Program-made: the position numbers and the translations under genes
In this document: positions 21,320 through 34,329 of the stretch, in pieces
Numbering within the stretch: the first letter of the stretch is position 1
How the letters are laid out: every line of letters starts with the position of its first letter
Notes under the pieces: model-generated
Seen by the model: only the letters and a program-made list of their open reading frames with translations
Database searches by the model: none
Told to the model about the DNA's origin: nothing
From: Cephalotus follicularis
Lineage: Eukaryota > Streptophyta > Magnoliopsida > Oxalidales > Cephalotaceae
Reading direction: 5' to 3'
DNA length: 64,000 nt
NCBI GenBank assembly: GCA_001972305.1
Contig: BDDD01000984.1
Location: 221,800-285,799, forward strand

Positions 21320-24209
21320 TGTAACACCCCCCGAACGGCGGGAGTCGTTACGGTTCCTAATCCGAGACTAAACATAACCTATCTTATAACATGGCTCAAT
21401 TTTATTCTTTTTATCAAAATATTAACTCATCTTTTATTCAAATTTGCGTGATGGTCTAAACATAACATATATATAATCTAATAAATAGTCTGAAAACTTT
21501 ATTCATAATTTAAACATAAACCAAAAGCTTAAACATAATTCTAAGTCGTAAACTGAAAGGCATAACATAGTTCGAATAGGGGTCCTAACATGACCATAAA
21601 ATAACTAAGCAAAAACGAGTCCATCTCCTAAGTGATCCTTATCATAGGTGACATCTCGCTCATCACACATTGCTCGGATGCTGTCCCATAGTACCTGCCG
21701 CATGGAAACAAAAACGCGGCTGACCAAACCTCAGTACGGATAAGGAATTAAAACAATAAACAATAATTTTAGGAGATAGAAAAATACCCGAATCTTTAAA
21801 TATCATATACTTTATGCATAAAATAATTTAAAATGATTTTCAAAAGCAAAGATAAGTAGTCATACAATCAATTCAAAACGAGTATTAAATTTTTAGGCGT
21901 TATTCAATTTTAAAACATAATCTACGTTCAACATCCCAAAACATATTCAAAACTAAAAACAACAAACAGAGACTTATCCGATTCCATAATCTCATTACCG
22001 AGATCCAAAGTGCATACACATATGCATAGGTGCAAGGGGTTCATGAGGCCCACATGCCAAACGGAAAGACGTGTACGGCACTACACAATCAATCCCCAGA
22101 ATCCATATCCTTAACATAACATATAACTAGAGTATACCCATACGCCTCTATCACAAAATCGGATCCATAAGTCCACCTCATGGGACTTATTCAAAACAAA
22201 GAGAGACGTTGTAGTCAAATCACACTGCTACGGAAGTGTCACGTCCCCGTGCCAGGCCCACGACGTGCCCATGGTACCTCCATAGGTAGGAAATATCTTT
22301 GTGTGTATCCTTATTTTGAAAACATTATTTTATTTCTAAAAACAATTTAAAAACGTAAACGCATTTTCTAAACATTTTCTGGACATAGTAAAATCATTAT
22401 GTAACATTAACTCATTTATTTTCCACTATAAAGAGATGATCATTTCATACCATATCGTAAAACATAACTAAGTCTATAAAACGAGATCATAGATTAAAAC
22501 TGATTTTAGTTTGATAAACAGATAGCCAAAGAACGATAGAATTCCGTACATTATTTATAAAGTAAAACAGGACAGTTTCAATAAAATCAGATAACCGAAG
22601 AACGATAGAATCTATACGTTATCTATAAAGTAAAACTATCTTTTTACTATAAAAACAGTAGGAGGGTGTCAAGGAACGAAACATTCGTACCTTAAGCGAT
22701 CACAACAAAGATAGGCGAATTGATCAACAATTTTAAAAGTCCTTCGAAGCACAAAAATCTAAATGGTACAATATCATTCATATAAGCATTCAATTATCAC
22801 TTCCAAACATCAAACAGTAATTTAACAGTGCTTAAAACATACTCCAGATTATTACAAAACCAAACGGGTGACAAAACTTGAAACCAGAAAAATTACTGGA
22901 CAATTCCAGTCGACTGCATCAATATCCAGTCGACTACTCAAGGTGGCAGTCGACTGTGTGGCATAGGCATCCAACTACTCAAACTGGGTTGAATCCAGTC
23001 GACTGTGACAGGGGGTCCAGTTGACTGTGCAAGGCAAAACAGTCAACTGTTTCAAAAGGAAGTCGACTACTTAATGGCTAACAGTCTATTGTCTAATTTG
23101 ATAGTCGACTATTCTGCTCGACAGAACAGCACACACATCAGTTTTTAATTCCAATTTTCTTTCAAACCATTTTTACTACATTACCATATGATTTTAAACA
23201 CTTACATAGGACCTATGTGACTTAAGACTTGTATTTAAACACCCAGAATCAAGAAATTCATGCAATTGGTGATCATACTTTAAAGAGAAGCAATTTTCCA
23301 ATTTATTACATGCATAGCTTATGATCAATTTTCTGTCATTCACCCATTGTTAGGTTCAAAATCTGTTTACTAGCATTACCAGACTCTTCAGGACTTGCTA
23401 ACAATCTCATAAACAGTAACAAAACATGCATGGCAGGAAATCACAACATACTAGGAACCAACATGCAATTAGACTTTAACATCCTTAAAACAAAACTAAA
23501 TGCTAACCATAATATCAGAGGAACAAACCTGTTTCAGTGAAGCAAAGGAGACAAAAACAGGCTCAAATTCGGCTACAAGGGGAGTGATACGCAATGGAGG
23601 CACACAATGACTAATGGCATACATATACCACTTAGAAAAGGCAATTTAGGTCATGCTAAGGCAAAAAGGAAATCAAAATCTGTTATGATAAGGAAAAGGA
23701 GCAAAATTTCGGGATTGACAAGGAGAAAAGAAGGCAAGAAATCTGTTTTGTGAAGGGAGAGAGCAAGAGTACGAGAGAGGGAGGGAAATAAAAGGGAAAA
23801 AATAAGCCTTTAACCGAAAATAAAAATTTTATTCCTTAATAAAACAATTTTGCCATTTATAATAAATAAAACTAATTTAAACTAATTTACAATAGCATAA
23901 AATTAATTCAATTAATTTTACTTATTCACGTACGTAGTCTAACCAATATTCCACAGCCCAAAATTAACGTCTTTAACCCTAAAACATAAAAGCCCAGATT
24001 AATATTCACCAACCATATTTTTATTTTAAAAACTGATTTTAAAATACATAACAATAAGTTTTTGCTTTTCCAACGTTCAAATTCTAATAAATACGAAAAA
24101 CCCTAAGTTAAAATCATATAGCCCAAAGATCACATTATGCCAACACAATATAACAAAGCTAAATCAAATAAAATCCGAAATTATGCACGTGAACGAACGA
24201 GGTGTTACA
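21320..24209 (-). mobile_element. Solo LTR-C with perfect target duplication
   Basis: The plus strand reads TGTAACACCCCCC at 21320 and ends GAGGTGTTACA at 24209, 2890 bp. GATTT flanks both sides (21315-21319 and 24210-24214). There is no internal region, so it formed by recombination between the two LTRs of an element. The minus orientation is set by the block order: LTR start at the right, palindrome array 22907-23111, then ACCAAACCTCAGTACGG near 21724 close to the LTR end. Confidence 0.93.
22907..23111 (-). repeat. CAGTCGACTG palindrome array in the solo LTR
   Basis: Ten motif starts lie at 22907, 22927, 22947, 22968, 22996, 23018, 23040, 23060, 23082 and 23102, including decayed forms. 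Spacings are 20, 20, 21, 28, 22, 22, 20, 22 and 20 bp. Read in LTR orientation the 28-bp step falls after the sixth motif, exactly as in the array at 3712-3947. Confidence 0.9.
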
Positions 24210-25790
24210 GATTTGATGGTATATTATAACATAGTATTTTGACCTTCCATGGATGTTTATGGCTTATAGAGGTCCAATGGAACCTAGGGCGGGTTTACGA
24301 GTTTTCCACCCAGGGAGCCTATATATAGGTGAACTGAACTCTTCTTCCTAATAACTTCTCTTCTTCTCTTTCTAGCGAGATAGTGAGATAGGGAGTCAGA
24401 GAGATAGAGCTTGGATTTGAGCAAGGAATGAGCCGTTGGATTCGTGGCAGATAGTAGAACTTGAAGGAATGATCAAATCAAGGATTCAACAGCAAATCCT
24501 TCCAGATCTGCATCTCAATGGTTATCGAGGTAGGTTCTACATATATACTTTGAATTCATGCATATTGAATGAAATTGAGTGATATACTGTTATGGATTGA
24601 TAGATCAAGGCTAGATGAATGATTTAGAATTGATTGGGTTTAAAATGGATTGAATTGGAGATCAGAGATAGATTAGTGAATTTGGGACTTTTGCCCAATT
24701 TCCTCTTCTCTCTCGATTAATCGTTTATGGACATTGATTATATTGTTTTAAAGATGATTGTTAAGTGGAATTCGACCATTGGAGTTTATAGCTACCTTGG
24801 ATCATGGTTTGAATAATTCAAAATGGATTTGGAGTGGAATTAGACTGCAAAAATGACGATCGGGCAGTGTCTAGAAACTGTCAAAGCGTCGGCGCCTTGG
24901 CGCTAACTGGTGACGCTTTGATAGGATCTCAACTGTCGATGCTTTGGCGAGCTATCAGTGCTTTAGGATGAATTGCACAATTGCCAGGCGCACCGTCGAC
25001 ACTTTGAACTACAGCATCGGCGCTTTGGCCTATTTCCGAACGTGATGAAGTGTTTTCATACCATTTTCAATCAAAATTCTTTCTATACTCAAATGGGATC
25101 CATAGAAAGCCTCCCTAAGTCCGTGTAACCTATGGAAACCTACTTTTAAACATAATTGAGTTACAATTGATCTTCAACGGATTTTCAATAAGGTTTACAC
25201 AAATGATTTTGTAAACTATGATAGGGACCGAAAGTGAATTGTGTTGTCATAGGTGGACCTTCATGAACACAATTGTGAGCTAGGGCCTACGGGAACTAGC
25301 CTTATTGATTGATTGTTGTAGTGGATGACGGATGGGTCCTATGTGATCCTTTATGACTAGTTCCCTGTCATTTAAATGACTTATGATATCGGTTAATGGA
25401 TTGCCATTGTTTGAGACCTACGAGATAACCAGTTCATAATCTTCATCACAGTCATGAAGGTTAGGGGTGTAGACCACCTTGTATCATTATTGACCGAAAT
25501 TGTTATTGTCTATTCAGTGGCTCTATTAGAACCTCCCCTTAGGGGTGAACCTTCGTGGGACACCGCATTGTGGATGGACTATAGGAAGATGGTACCATAC
25601 TGAGTGAATGATTAAGTGAATAACGATAAATTGAATTGAAATTGGGTTAGAGCCTACGGGGACTAGCGACTGGATTGCAATTGATCTAGAAACTTCGGGG
25701 ACTAGTGATTGAACTGAAATTGAGCTGAAACCTTCGGGGACTTGCAATTGAACTGAGATTGAGTGAATGATTTATTGCGACACGACCCGT
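24210..25790 (+). mobile_element. LTR-like remnant, plus strand, with TATA box
   Basis: A TATA box (CTATATATAGG at 24319-24329) is followed by an A/G-rich leader and a splice-donor-like GAGGTAGG near 24528. Then comes a GCGTCGACGC-type cluster with cores at 24889, 24910, 24936, 24955, 24996 and 25017. Repeated ACTTCGGGGACTAG-like units lie at 25650-25745. This order is the same as in the better LTR copies. I could not find clear TG...CA ends, so the limits are approximate. Confidence 0.5.
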
Positions 25791-25899
25791 CCCCTAAACC
25801 TTAACCCCACCAGACGAGCCGTGCCATACTTTACTTAACCTAAATTCTTCCAGATTTATTCCATGTCGTTAACCTCTATTCTAACTACGTACACCAATA

Positions 25900-26202
25900 A
25901 TGTGTTTAGTAGAGGACAGAGCTGTAAGAATAATAATGGGTTGATGGCCATTTTAAGACATAGGTGTATAGGGTGTTTAACTTTGATTTTCATCAAAGTC
26001 GACTCTAAGACTATGAACATCCTATAATCTAATTCCATAAACGATCATAACCCTCATAGGATCTCTAATCAAACCCCAATTGAAAAAAACAATACTAAAG
26101 CATAAGAAGGTTTAGTAATTATACCAAGCAACCAAACTCCTTCCTTCTAGATTCCAATATGAATATTCAAGTTCCAGAGCCGCAATAGAGCAACAAGAAA
26201 CG
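25900..26202 (-). mobile_element. Copia LTR-like fragment, minus strand
   Basis: GGCCATTTTAAGACATAGG and TTTGATTTTCATCAAAG near 25950-26000 match the putative copia LTR at 20255-20310 in the same orientation. No primer-binding site lies beside it. It ends where another LTR fragment begins at 26203. Confidence 0.5.
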
Positions 26203-26914
26203 TGTAACACCCCACGCCCGCAGGGCGGACACGTGGAATTACTCTCAATCCAATACACAATACAATGGTCAGGACTAGGAATATAAAACTACGAAAAAAA
26301 ATTAAAACTTTACAATACATATCATTTTGCGGAAGATACAATACAATAATCCATCCGTACGGTGTAATACAATACAAATCCTTTACAATACCAATCTTTT
26401 ACAATACACTTATCAAAGCAATATTGCAATGAACTCTGTCAACTCCAGACGATCCCCTCGGTCGATGGAATCTTCAATACTTCTTTCCGCTGCTTCCTGC
26501 TGCCCTACTTATGCTGCAAGCAAAATGTACAACACAGCCCCACCCCGAAGGATGGGGTTAGCCACACTGGCTAAGCAGAAACCTCATACATCGTGTATGC
26601 ATGTACAATGTACAATATCGATGACAATCTATGCAATATCAATGTGCGGTGTACAATATCAATGCATGGCATGGCAAATGCATGTGCACAGTTGGCGATC
26701 AGACTACCCATATGACAATGGTCCATAACAGAGCGTACGGATAGGATCTATAATAATCAATCAATGACAGACAATCAATGGTGGTGTATAAAACACCCAA
26801 TAAATCAATCAATGTCCTATATAGCACGCCACCCCAGGTCAATAAAATGCCAATAAGTTAGTAGTGATCAATCCCACGGAAGGTAATCCTTCAAAAAGGG
26901 TGGGAGATCTATCT
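26203..26914 (-). mobile_element. LTR fragment ending GGGGTGTTACA, minus strand
   Basis: The plus strand reads TGTAACACCCCACGCCC at 26203, the reverse of an LTR 3' end. Inside are a match to the GGCTAACCCC block (26560-26580) and TCTTCCGCAAAATG near 26327, found near the ends of other LTRs. It is cut at 26914 by the next LTR, beside TATCT. The rest of this LTR was not found to the right of 34322. Confidence 0.6.
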
Positions 26915-29242
26915 TGTAACACCCCCGATGGTGGGAGCCCTTACAGGTCATAATACCAAACTGAAACATAACAAAAATCTAAACAAAAGACTGATATGAA
27001 ACGGATGTGGTGGTCTGAAAGCATATCTTATAACAAACTGATATAAAACAGAGTCTGAAAACTTTAACAAATCATAATTAAAAACAAACCATAATCCGAT
27101 ATCCAAATACTGAAAACATAACCGAAACAAAACTAAAATCTAAAACTGTTTTTACTGAAAACTAATCTGATTCTACTGGAAAACACAAGGACCAACTCCT
27201 AGATGATCCTCTGACAATTGGATAACTCTCATCACACGTTTTCCCCATGCTCCTGAAAACTTGCCGCATAGAAACAAAAACGCGGCTGAGCAAACCTCAG
27301 TACGGATAAGGAATTAAAACAGTAAACGGTAGACAGAATAATTTGAACTTTAAATTCATTAAAGTAACATAGTAAATATTCTTGAAAAGTAAAACAGAAT
27401 ATTTAAAAGCTAGCAGTTGTAAAATCATCATAACTTTGCGAAAACATAACATCATAATTCAAAACATTTTCTGATTTCATAATTCCATAACAGAGAATTT
27501 CTGACATACATACATATATAGGTGCAATTTTCTCTGTATGTTATTATGCTAAAACTTTGTTTTATTCTAAAACAGTTCTAAAATGTACTTATGTAAACTG
27601 CGTCCAGACATATCCAAAATTATTTAAAAAGAATCATACTTCCATATCAAAATCCAAAATAAAAATCTGATCTGTATCTGAAGTTTAACATACTTCCTAA
27701 AGTGGAAGTGATGTCTAAAACAATTATCATACTTTCGATAACAGAAAATATGCTTATTAATAATCAATATCCGAAGTAACAATGTTAAAGTCCATTTCAG
27801 TAAGATTATTATCATAATGAGAATATTCGTAACAAAATACGAGTTTTATTTCAAATAAAACCAGGAACATAAATCCATTCAATAAAACGTACAAAATCAT
27901 CAATTAACGAAGGTTTAATCGAAGGAGTACCAAAGAACGAAAAATCCGTACCTTAGCAGATCGAAAATCTAAACAATCTAGAATACCAGACAAAAGCACC
28001 CTAGAAGTGTCCTAAACTCCACAACGAATGATATTAAGACCTAAACATACGAGTCCAAACATCATATAACATAAAAAGATCAAAACATCAAAACTGCCAT
28101 AAAGCGTTGACAGTTTATACTTAGGCATCGACGGTTTCACTGTATAGAAGGACAAAGCGTCGAGCAAGGAGTCGACTGTCCACAACACAAAACAACACAA
28201 AGTGGAGACCCTCAAATACTAAGCGTCGACGGTTTGCGTCAGACACAGAATACCAATGAAGAAACTAGTTTTGAATCCATGATCAAATCTGATTTTTGAT
28301 AAACACGATGCATAATTAACAACATGTAAGTTCAGTGACATGTTATATTTATTCAAAAACGCCAGAATAACCCTATGATTTCATGCAAAGTATAAAATAC
28401 GTTTTGAATTGAAATTTTTGGATATTTAAACAGTTTATGCAAACCTAACTGCAATCCGAATTTCTTTGTGTATAAATCCAAAAATCAGTGACATATATAT
28501 ATATATCTATAACATGAATTAGTTGCTTTAAACACCGGTATATCAATTCAAACATGTAAGGATAATAAATACATAATGAGTTCAAACAGCAGAAATTTAG
28601 TTTCAACAGGCCTCTAAAAACATGATCAAAATTAAATTCTAGCCTATTTCAATACGAATTAATGGGTGATATAGAAACTACATAATACAAGCTACAATTT
28701 CGTTTAGAAATTACCTTCAGAAAACGTCGAAATCGATGCAGAAAAATGCGTTCAAAGTTGCTGTTCGTGTTTGTAAAAAGTGCAGATAGTTTTCTTTCAA
28801 AATAATTCTTAGTCTTTTAAAATCAGAAAAACGAGTAAAATAAATGATAAAATCGTGCATCTAATGAGTTTTCCTTTCATGCATATTCGGTTTCAACAAA
28901 CAAGGAAAATCAGATCAACAAAAATGGCAAAAACCTCTCTTTCCCTAAACAGCCCACCGTCCAATCTGGTATGGAAAGCCGACTAAAGCGTCGACTGTTT
29001 ACTTAAAGCGTCGACGGTTAAGCACTGAAATACAAAACGCGTTGAAGTCACACGTTTAGGCGTCGACGTGTCACACAACACCCAAAGCGTCGGCGGTTCT
29101 AATGAGAGCGTTGGTGCTTTGTGCCCAGAAAACAAAAATAAAAGAAATTCAAACTAAAAATCAAAGCGTTCACAAACCATAGCATATATCAAAAGGTATA
29201 AACCCAACATAAAACATGTAAGCATAGAAACGAGATATTACA
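26915..29242 (-). mobile_element. 3' LTR (LTR-C) of a minus-strand gypsy element
   Basis: On the minus strand it starts TGTAATATCTCG at 29242, right after the polypurine tract, and ends GGGGGTGTTACA at 26915, 2328 bp. The left flank is TATCT. It has palindrome cores at 28107, 28128, 28160, 28226, 28991, 29011, 29063, 29090 and 29111, mostly with GCGTCGACGG flanks. The CAAACCTCAGTACGG block is near 27290. The splice-donor-like AAGGTAATTT lies near 28710. Confidence 0.88.
28100..29115 (-). repeat. GCGTCGACGG palindrome clusters, minus strand
   Basis: Cores at 28107 and 28128 are 21 bp apart, 28991 and 29011 are 20 bp apart, and 29090 and 29111 are 21 bp apart. Single copies lie at 28160, 28226 and 29063. 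Flanks read AAAGCGTCGACGGTTT, a longer near-palindrome than in other LTR groups. Confidence 0.7.
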
Positions 29243-29256
29243 TCCACCCCCCCTAA
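29243..29256 (-). other. Polypurine tract, minus strand
   Basis: The minus strand reads TTAGGGGGGGTGGA directly before the LTR start at 29242, preceded by an A/T run. Confidence 0.8.
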
Positions 29257-29295
29257 AAAAAAAATTTGTCCCGAAATCACAACCATACACATACC

Positions 29296-31544
29296 TTATT
29301 CAAACAGGCGAGGATATTCCTCTCGAATATGTTCCTCCAACTCCCAAGTAGCTTCGCTTTCGGGATGATTCTTCAACAAGACTTTTACAAAAGGGATGGC
29401 CTTTCTACGAGTAACCCTCTCTTGTTTATCCAAAATAGCCTCGGGCTCCTCATCGCAAGACAAGTCCTCGCGAATGCTATCAAAAGGATAGTGAACCACG
29501 TGTAAGGGATGGTACCGGTAACCCCTCAACATAGACACATGGAACACGTTATGAACATGAGATAACTGTGGAGGTAAAGCTAACCGGTAAGCAACCGCTC
29601 CAACCTTTTCCAGAATTTCAAACGGTCCAATAAACCGTGGACTCAACTTTCCCTTCAGCCCAAACCTTCGAACTCCTTTCCATGGTGAAACTTTTAGAAA
29701 CATGTGTTCACCAACTCTAAACTCCAATTCCCTCCAATGTTTGTATGCATAAATCTTCTGTCGGGATTGAGCTGCTCTCAGTCTTTCCCTAGCTACAGTC
29801 ACTTTTTCAGTAGTGATCTGAACTAGCTCAGGTCCTTCGATAGCTCTCTCTCCAACCTCATCCCAACATGTCGGAGATCGAAATTTTCTCCCATACAGTG
29901 CCTCAAACGGAGCCATCCGAATGCTAGGATGCCAACTATTATTATATGCGAACTCCACTAAGCTCAAATACTCATCCCAATTTCCAGCCCACTCTAATGC
30001 ACAAGACCTCAGCATGTCCTCTAAAGTCTGGATGGTCCTCTCCGACTGTCCATCTGTCTGTGGGTGAAAAGCTGTACTGTAATTGAGCCGTGTTCCCCAA
30101 GATTTTTGGAATCCCTTCCAAAATCTAGACGTGATACGAGGATCCCTATCCGAAACAATGGATACAGGTGTCCCATGTAGTCTCACAATGTCTTGTTGAA
30201 AAACTTCCACCAACCGGTCTACAGAAAAGTTCTCCCGGATAGCCAAGAAATGTGCCGATTTAGACAAACGATCCATCACTACCCAGATAGTATAATTTCT
30301 CTTGAACGTCCTTGGCAATCCTGTAACAAAGTCCATTGCTATGCTCTCCCATTTCCAAACTGGAACCTCCAAGGGCTGTAACAAACCACTAGCTCGTTGG
30401 TGCTCAATTTTAACCAGTTGATAGATGAAACACCTTCCAACATACTCTGCTACATCCCTCTTCATTCCATTCCACCAGAAATTCTAGTTCAAGTCCCTAT
30501 ATAGATTTGTAGAACCTGGATGTATAGAGAACGGAGAACTGTGCGCCTCAGACAAAACAGCATCTCTGATAGTAGTATCTGCTGGTACACACAACCGACT
30601 GCCCAACCAGATCACTCCATGTTCATCCACACGGAACTCTGACTGTTTACCCTCATCAACATTCTGGATTAACGCCCATAGTTCACCATCATCACTCTAA
30701 GCCGCTTTAATCCGAGATATAAGGGTAGGCTCTATACTCATACTAGCCATATAACCTCCAGAACCCCAAACAAACAAATTCAAATCCAAACGCTCCATAT
30801 CTGCTATCAACTGCGGCTGAGTAAGCAAAGCCGCTACACTTCCAGAACTCTTCCTACTCAAAGCATCAGCAAGCACATTTGCTTTACCGGGGTGGTACTG
30901 AATATTCAGGTCATAGTCCTTCAAAAGCTCCAACCATCTCCTCTGTCGCATATTCAACTCCTTTTGCGTGAAGATGTACTTGAGACTCTTGTGATCAGTG
31001 AAGACATCACAAGTTTCTCCATACAAATAATGCCTCCAGATCTTTAACGCAAAAACCACCGCTGCTAACTCCAGATCATGTGTAGGTTAATTCACTTCAT
31101 AAGGCTTCAACTGTCTTGAAGCATAGGCTATCACATGACCGTGCTGCATAAGAGCACATCCCAAACCCTTCTTGGAAGCATCACTGTAAATCTGGTATCC
31201 CCCTGACCCAGACGGTAATGGAAGAATTGGTGCAGACACCAGACCGTTCTTCAATTTCTCAAAACTTGCTTCCCTTCCTTCGTTCCACACAAACTTGGAT
31301 CCTTTTCTTAAAAGTTGTGTCAGTGGCGAGGCTATGGAGGAGAAGCCTTCCATAAACCGTCTATAGTAGCCAGCTAGACCCAAAAAGCTTCTAACTTCCA
31401 TTACTGTAGTAGGCCTCGACCATTTGGTAATAGCCTCAACCTTTGCAGGATCCACACTAATACCATCTGCTGTAACCACATGGTGTAAATATGTTACCTG
31501 TTCCAACCAAACCTCACATTTCGAAAATTTCGCATAAAGCTAAT
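29296..31544 (-). pseudogene. Ty3/gypsy pol remnant (RT end, RNase H, integrase, chromodomain), minus strand
   Basis: One minus-strand frame runs from the RT thumb region ([13 protein letters not shown] near 31510) through RNase H ([14 protein letters not shown]), integrase (SDRDPRITS) and a chromodomain tail (VKVLLKNHPESEATWE). It ends at 29296. In-frame stops are near 31085 (after EVN), 30695 (Gln position) and 30488 (before NFWW). The integrase zinc finger reads CFIY, so the second Cys is replaced by Tyr. RT upstream of the thumb, protease and gag are missing; the sequence joins an LTR end directly at 31544. Confidence 0.93.
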
Positions 31545-33701
31545 TGTAACACCCCCGATTCGAAACCGGGATCACTCCCGTTTCGGGATTGATGTGTCAC
31601 ACAAAACTGAACTAAAACATATCAAAGATCTTTAATCTTAGTATTAATCATCATCAATACGTGGTGGTTCTAAAAATCTAAAAACATGTATAATCATGAA
31701 ACATAAACTGAATCTGAAACATAATCTGAAAACTTTATCATAAACCAAAAAGTCATAATCCAAAAATCACAATACTGTTTAGATAACTGGCCTATACACG
31801 ACAATAACACTACTAAAAATATAACCAGATCAAACTCCTAGATGATCCTCTGACATAGGGTAACTCTCTCATCACACTTGCCCATGCTGTCCCTGAAAAC
31901 CTGCCGCATGGAAAACAAAAACCCGGCTGAGCAAACCTCAGTACGGATATAGAATCATAAAACAGTTTACGAACAGTTTATGAAACAAATCAGTTACGAA
32001 ACAACATAAATACGAATCAAAACATATACGAATCAAAATGGAACGGTTACGAAACAAAACAGAACAGTTATGAATCATAACAGTACGAAACATAATTGTA
32101 TCCGAAACAAAGCAGTTTACCAAAACGAAACAGTATCTGAAATAAAACAATATCATGCTCGATACAGTATCCAAAACAAACACAATACGATACAAAACAT
32201 TTTACGAAACGAAACACTTTACGAAACAGAATAGAACAATTTACGGAACAAAAGAAAACAGTTTCTGAACAGTACGAAACAACATATTACGGAACAAAAC
32301 AAAACAGTAAACGATAAATGATAAATGATAGTTTGAAAGCAGTAAGATTTCAAAGTTAACTCAAAACAGAAATCTTAAGCAATATATCGGTTTAATCATT
32401 CTTTGAAGTCACATAAGAATTTTCATAAAAACCAAATCCATAACTTTGAAAACATACACGAAACCTTTCAAAACATAAGTTCCATAACTTTCAAAACATA
32501 CACGAAACCTTTGAAAACATAAGTTCCATAACTTTCAAAACATACACGAAACCTTTGAAAACATAAGTTCCATAACTGAAACCATAAAGTATACATTTCC
32601 AAAACATAGGTTCCATAACTGAGCACCAAAACCCATAACATATCAGAAACACATATAGCAAGGGAGTAGCTAATTCCACATTGCCAAATAGAATTGCAGT
32701 GTACGACACTACACATACAATTCCCATATCCCAAAACATATCCCAAAAACATATAACTAGGATCGATCCATACGCCTCTATCCCAAATCCTATCCAAGGA
32801 TATCCCAGAGAGACGCTGTAAACAAATCACACCGTTACGAAGAGTGTCATGCCCCCGTGCCAGGCTCACATCATGCCTATGGTACCCCCATAGGTGGTTA
32901 TAAAAATCTCAGTATTTCACCATTTCAAAAACATGATTTCATCAAATCAATTTAAAATACGTAGAAAGATTTCCCAAACATAATCATAAATCGTTCTCAA
33001 ACGATATAAACACATGCTTTCATAATCAGAAAAATCAACTCATTTAATTTCACAATAAAGAGATGATTGCATAACATTTCGTAAACACATCATAACTGAA
33101 TTCATAAAGTCAGAAATATTTACCTCATAAAATATCAAGTGACTTTATTTTCAAAATCCAAATGTAACGGAGTTCATAAACCAAAAGGGAACATATTCAT
33201 AAAACCGAATAATAACCCAAAACAAAGAATCTGTATTTCTTCTCAAAACAGAACTGAATCAGTAAGAGTTTATCAAGGAAAGAAAAATCCGTACTAAAAA
33301 CATAACCGACTTTATTTCAATAAAACTGGTAGATAAACCAAGAAAAGGGAATCCATACCGAATACAGAATCTGAAATTATTTCAAATAAAATCAGAAGGA
33401 TATCCAAGAAAGAAGGACATCCGTGCTTTAATCATAAAGGTCATGCACATGCATTCACGTGCGTCTCTTTGTTTCAAAGTCATCGATGCGTTCAAAAGGT
33501 GTCGATGCATTTTTCCCAAAACAGCGCCGTTTTACCTCAAATTGCCCTTTTAACATTTCTTTAACATTTTTATTCCAAAATCAATATCATTAAAGTTTGG
33601 AAAACATCATCAAAGTCGGGAAATCCATCAATTTATTAATTCCACAATAAATGTACATTTACAGCGTGAAACTACAACATATGAAATTCCCAGGCGTTAC
33701 A
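31545..33701 (-). mobile_element. LTR-C fused directly to pol, minus strand
   Basis: The minus strand starts TGTAACGCCTGGG at 33701 and ends GGGGGTGTTACA at 31545, 2157 bp. It looks complete, with the CAAACCTCAGTACGG block near 31934 and the CCTATGG hairpin at 32876-32894. The flanks are CTAAT and ACAGC, so there is no target duplication. Its ends differ from the LTR at 26915-29242, so the two are not a simple pair. Palindromes are few here (TCGATGCGTT near 33483). Copies of CATACACGAAACCTTT repeat at 32452-32560. Confidence 0.85.
32452..32560 (-). repeat. Short tandem repeat, about 48 bp
   Basis: AAAACATACACGAAACCTTT occurs three times, starting near 32450, 32497 and 32545. Each is followed by a version of GAAAACATAAGTTCCATAAC. 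This is a local tandem duplication within the LTR, and it explains the repeated peptide in open frames on the minus strand. Confidence 0.8.
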
Positions 33702-34322
33702 ACAGCACAACAAATGAATTCTCTCTTTCTCAGTGATATTGCTAACACTCAGCTCAACTCATAAACGTAGCTGATATAGAGAATTCGTTTCAGTGTCTCA
33801 TCACTCCACTAACCTAAGCTTCCCACATTTTCTTTTCTCTCTCTCCACTGTTTTCTTTCTCTTTTGTTCTCTTCTGTTTTCTTACCATTTTGCATGTTAC
33901 AAAAGCTCAGGACACATGGAAGACACTAACCCTTCTTTGTGATCAGTTGGTGACACGTTTGTGCCACGTTTCTTTGTCATTTCACACTATCAACACATGT
34001 CCTAATGATTCACGCCATTGCTCTGTTTCTATTCAACACGTAACAGGCCTGTCTGAGCTCTCCCAGTCGACTGTCCCTTTACGAGTCGCCAGTCGACTGT
34101 TCTCTTCTAACAGTCGGCTGTCAAGTGCCAAATCTTTGTTTTCTTAAACTTTACTCAACCATCTTTCAATTTAATTCAATTTAGTCCACTGCCATGCAAT
34201 TAGACCCTTAATAACAACAATTAGATTAATCCAATGGACCATTAAGCATAAATTTCAAATTAATGTATATTTTATTCATCATTTGTACAATATACATTAA
34301 ATTTGAAATTGCGGTTATTACA
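33702..34322 (-). mobile_element. LTR-A fragment, minus strand
   Basis: The minus strand begins TGTAATAACCGCAATTTC at 34322 and follows the start of LTR-A (compare 49993-50640): ATGATGAATAAA, then a region with CAGTCGACTG motifs (34064, 34090, 34111), then CTATATCAG near 33775. It is cut at 33701 by another LTR. Its start lies only 7 bp from the copia primer-binding site at 34330. Confidence 0.8.
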
Positions 34323-34329
34323 CAACAAG

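Noticed and set aside
28495-28510. TA microsatellites (also at 8288-8305)
   Set aside because: Short simple repeats with no evident role; the long one at the right edge is listed as a feature.
32468-32869. 133-codon minus-strand frame with internal peptide repeats
   Set aside because: It comes from the tandem duplication in the LTR at 32452-32560. No known domain.
31545-33701. Solo LTR
   Set aside because: The flanks CTAAT and ACAGC do not match, and the left side is a direct joint to RT. Called as an LTR within a mosaic instead.
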